DNA from: Candidatus Hydrothermarchaeota archaeon
GTDB taxonomy: Archaea > Hydrothermarchaeota > Hydrothermarchaeia > Hydrothermarchaeales > BMS3B
Reading direction: 5' to 3'
NCBI GenBank assembly: GCA_015521945.1
Contig: WANG01000006.1
Span: 1-6,743, forward strand
DNA length: 6,743 bases
The position numbers were made by a program, and so were the translations under genes. Positions 5,693 to 6,743 of this stretch are shown here, in pieces (position 1 is the first letter of the stretch; the number at the start of each line of letters is the position of its first letter). A model generated the notes under the pieces. It was not told where the DNA came from, searched no databases, and saw only the letters and a list, made by a program, of their open reading frames with translations.

Positions 5693-6631
5693 GTGGTTTG
5701 CGTGTATGATGTGTGCGTGGTCGGTGCGGGTCCGGCTGGTCTGGGCGCAGGGATGTACGCCGGCAGGCTGAACCTGCGCACCCTTATCGTGGGTGAGGAT
5801 GCGGGGGGTTTGATAGCCACCACCACTCTGGTTGAGAACTATCCGGGCTTTGTGAGCATCTCGGGTACGGAGCTGGCTGGAAGGCTGCTTGAGCACGCGA
5901 GGCACTACGGGGTTGAGCTGGTGGAGGAGAGGGTTGAGGAGATAAGGAAGGTGTGCAACGGGTTTGAGGTTGCAACTGGCTCTGGGAGGTACCAGGCGAA
6001 GAGCGTTATCCTGGCTACGGGCACCGCTCACAGGAAGCTGCCGGCGAAGAATGCGGACAGGTTTGAGGGCAGGGGTGTTTACTACTGCGCCCTTTGCGAC
6101 GCCCCATTGCTCAGGGACAGAAGGGCGGCGGTGGTCGGGGGAGGTGACGGCGCTGCAAAGGAGGCGCTGCTGGTGGCTGAGTACGCGCAGAAGGTTTACA
6201 TCCTGTGCAGGGATGAGGGGCTGCACGCGGAGCCTCCGAACCTCAGGAAGGTTGAGGAGAACCCCAGGATTGAGATAATAAACCACACCAACGTGGTGGA
6301 GATAGCGGGGGATGATGTGGTGAGGGAGGTGGTCATGGAGAGGCACGGGCGCACCGAGAGGCTTGAGGTTGACGGCGTGTTCGTGGCTATAGGTGGCGTG
6401 CCCAGAAGCGAGCTTGCGGTTAAGCTGGGGGTGGAGGTGAACGAGAAGGGTGAGGTTGTCACCGACAAGAAGGGAAGGACGAGCATGCCGGGGGTGTTTG
6501 CGGCTGGAGACGTCACCTCAGGCGGGTTCAGGCAGGCGATAATAAGCGTTGCCGAGGGGGTGAGCGCCGCATACTCGGCGTACCGCTACCTGACGAGCGA
6601 GTACGTGGAGACCAGGAGGTGCGAGCCTTGA
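5693..6631 (+). CDS. trxB: Thioredoxin reductase-like flavoprotein
   Basis: A cytosolic FAD-dependent disulfide reductase of the low-molecular-weight TrxR family, which passes electrons to thioredoxin-like proteins. At 312 residues it is normal in length. It has the FAD motif GAGPAG (11-16), redox pair CALC (C132, C135) followed by D136, a second nucleotide-binding fold with VVGGGDGAAKEA (147-158), IGGVP (233-237) and the C-terminal FAD motif AGDVT (271-275). The segment that in NADPH-dependent enzymes reads HRRxxxR is here CRDEGLH (172-178): only the first arginine remains, so the donor may be NADH, a reduced deazaflavin or something else. An unusual cysteine, C310, lies three residues from the end. 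The GTG at 5693 has AGGAG seven bases upstream. GTG at 5702 (giving MYDVCVVGAG) is an alternative start closer to family N-termini. Confidence 0.92.
   Translation: MVCVYDVCVVGAGPAGLGAGMYAGRLNLRTLIVGEDAGGLIATTTLVENYPGFVSISGTELAGRLLEHARHYGVELVEERVEEIRKVCNGFEVATGSGRYQAKSVILATGTAHRKLPAKNADRFEGRGVYYCALCDAPLLRDRRAAVVGGGDGAAKEALLVAEYAQKVYILCRDEGLHAEPPNLRKVEENPRIEIINHTNVVEIAGDDVVREVVMERHGRTERLEVDGVFVAIGGVPRSELAVKLGVEVNEKGEVVTDKKGRTSMPGVFAAGDVTSGGFRQAIISVAEGVSAAYSAYRYLTSEYVETRRCEP
6614..6621 (+). promoter_or_regulatory. Ribosome binding site of the gene after trxB
   Basis: AGGAGGTG lies within the last codons of trxB, six bases before TTG 6628. It is the evidence for a TTG start in the truncated downstream gene. 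Confidence 0.75.
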
Positions 6632-6743
6632 GCCGCAGGGACATGCTCGCCCAGCGGTGGCTTGCAACCATGGACATGCTGGTGGAGGTGCTCAGGAGCG
6701 GGGGCAGGGCTGAGGGTGTGAGCGAGCTGCTCAGGAACTCCAG
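6628..6743 (+). CDS. Unidentified protein, N-terminal fragment (cut by window edge)
   Basis: An open frame starts at TTG 6628, overlapping the TGA stop of trxB (TTGA), and is still open at the right edge after 38 codons. A perfect AGGAGGTG lies six bases before the TTG, which strongly supports this start over the later ATG at 6643. The visible sequence begins MSRRDMLAQRWLATMDMLVE and looks helical, basic at the start and then amphipathic, with no recognisable catalytic motif. I do not recognise the family. The overlap implies that it is co-transcribed and translationally coupled with trxB, but the fragment is too short to infer a role from its sequence. Confidence 0.7.
   Translation, partial: MSRRDMLAQRWLATMDMLVEVLRSGGRAEGVSELLRNS

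Noticed and set aside
5546..6346. Minus-strand open frame (266 codons) opposite trxB
   Set aside because: It overlaps the well-supported trxB and the start of the CcmH/DUF1573 gene, and shows no domain or ribosome site.

Overview
This window looks like part of an archaeal chromosome, most likely euryarchaeal. The evidence is an archaeal/eukaryotic-type leucyl-tRNA synthetase, an archaeal-type SRP54, AT-rich TATA-like boxes placed about 26-28 bases before likely starts, heavy use of AGG for arginine, and Shine-Dalgarno sites of the GGAGGTG type. GC content is high (roughly 60% by eye, not counted). A diaminopimelate epimerase for lysine synthesis points towards methanogen or Archaeoglobus relatives rather than crenarchaea, which mostly make lysine by another route. 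The genus cannot be named from the sequence alone.

Layout: bases 1-5595 hold four genes on the minus strand. In transcription order (right to left) they are an exported protein joining a CcmH-like cysteine domain to a DUF1573 domain, srp54, dapF, and leuS, which runs off the left edge. Spacing is tight: 33 bp between the first two, 12 bp between srp54 and dapF, and a 20 bp overlap between dapF and leuS. The 33 bp gap holds its own TATA-like box, so srp54-dapF-leuS may start from a separate promoter. On the plus strand, trxB (thioredoxin reductase-like) diverges from the CcmH/DUF1573 gene across a 97 bp intergenic region. A further gene, cut by the right edge, overlaps the end of trxB.

How the genes fit together: srp54, dapF and leuS are housekeeping genes for protein targeting, lysine biosynthesis and tRNA charging. 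The more interesting part is the divergent pair of thiol-related genes, one predicted to act outside the membrane and one in the cytosol. Between them lie two AT-rich boxes with a small perfect palindrome in the middle, which could let one regulator control both. The TrxB-like protein also lacks the usual NADPH-binding arginines, so its electron donor may not be NADPH. No gene able to carry electrons across the membrane (CcdA/DsbD-like) lies in this window, so any link between the two is inference.

No rRNA, tRNA, CRISPR array or mobile element was seen. There is no gene-free stretch longer than 97 bp.
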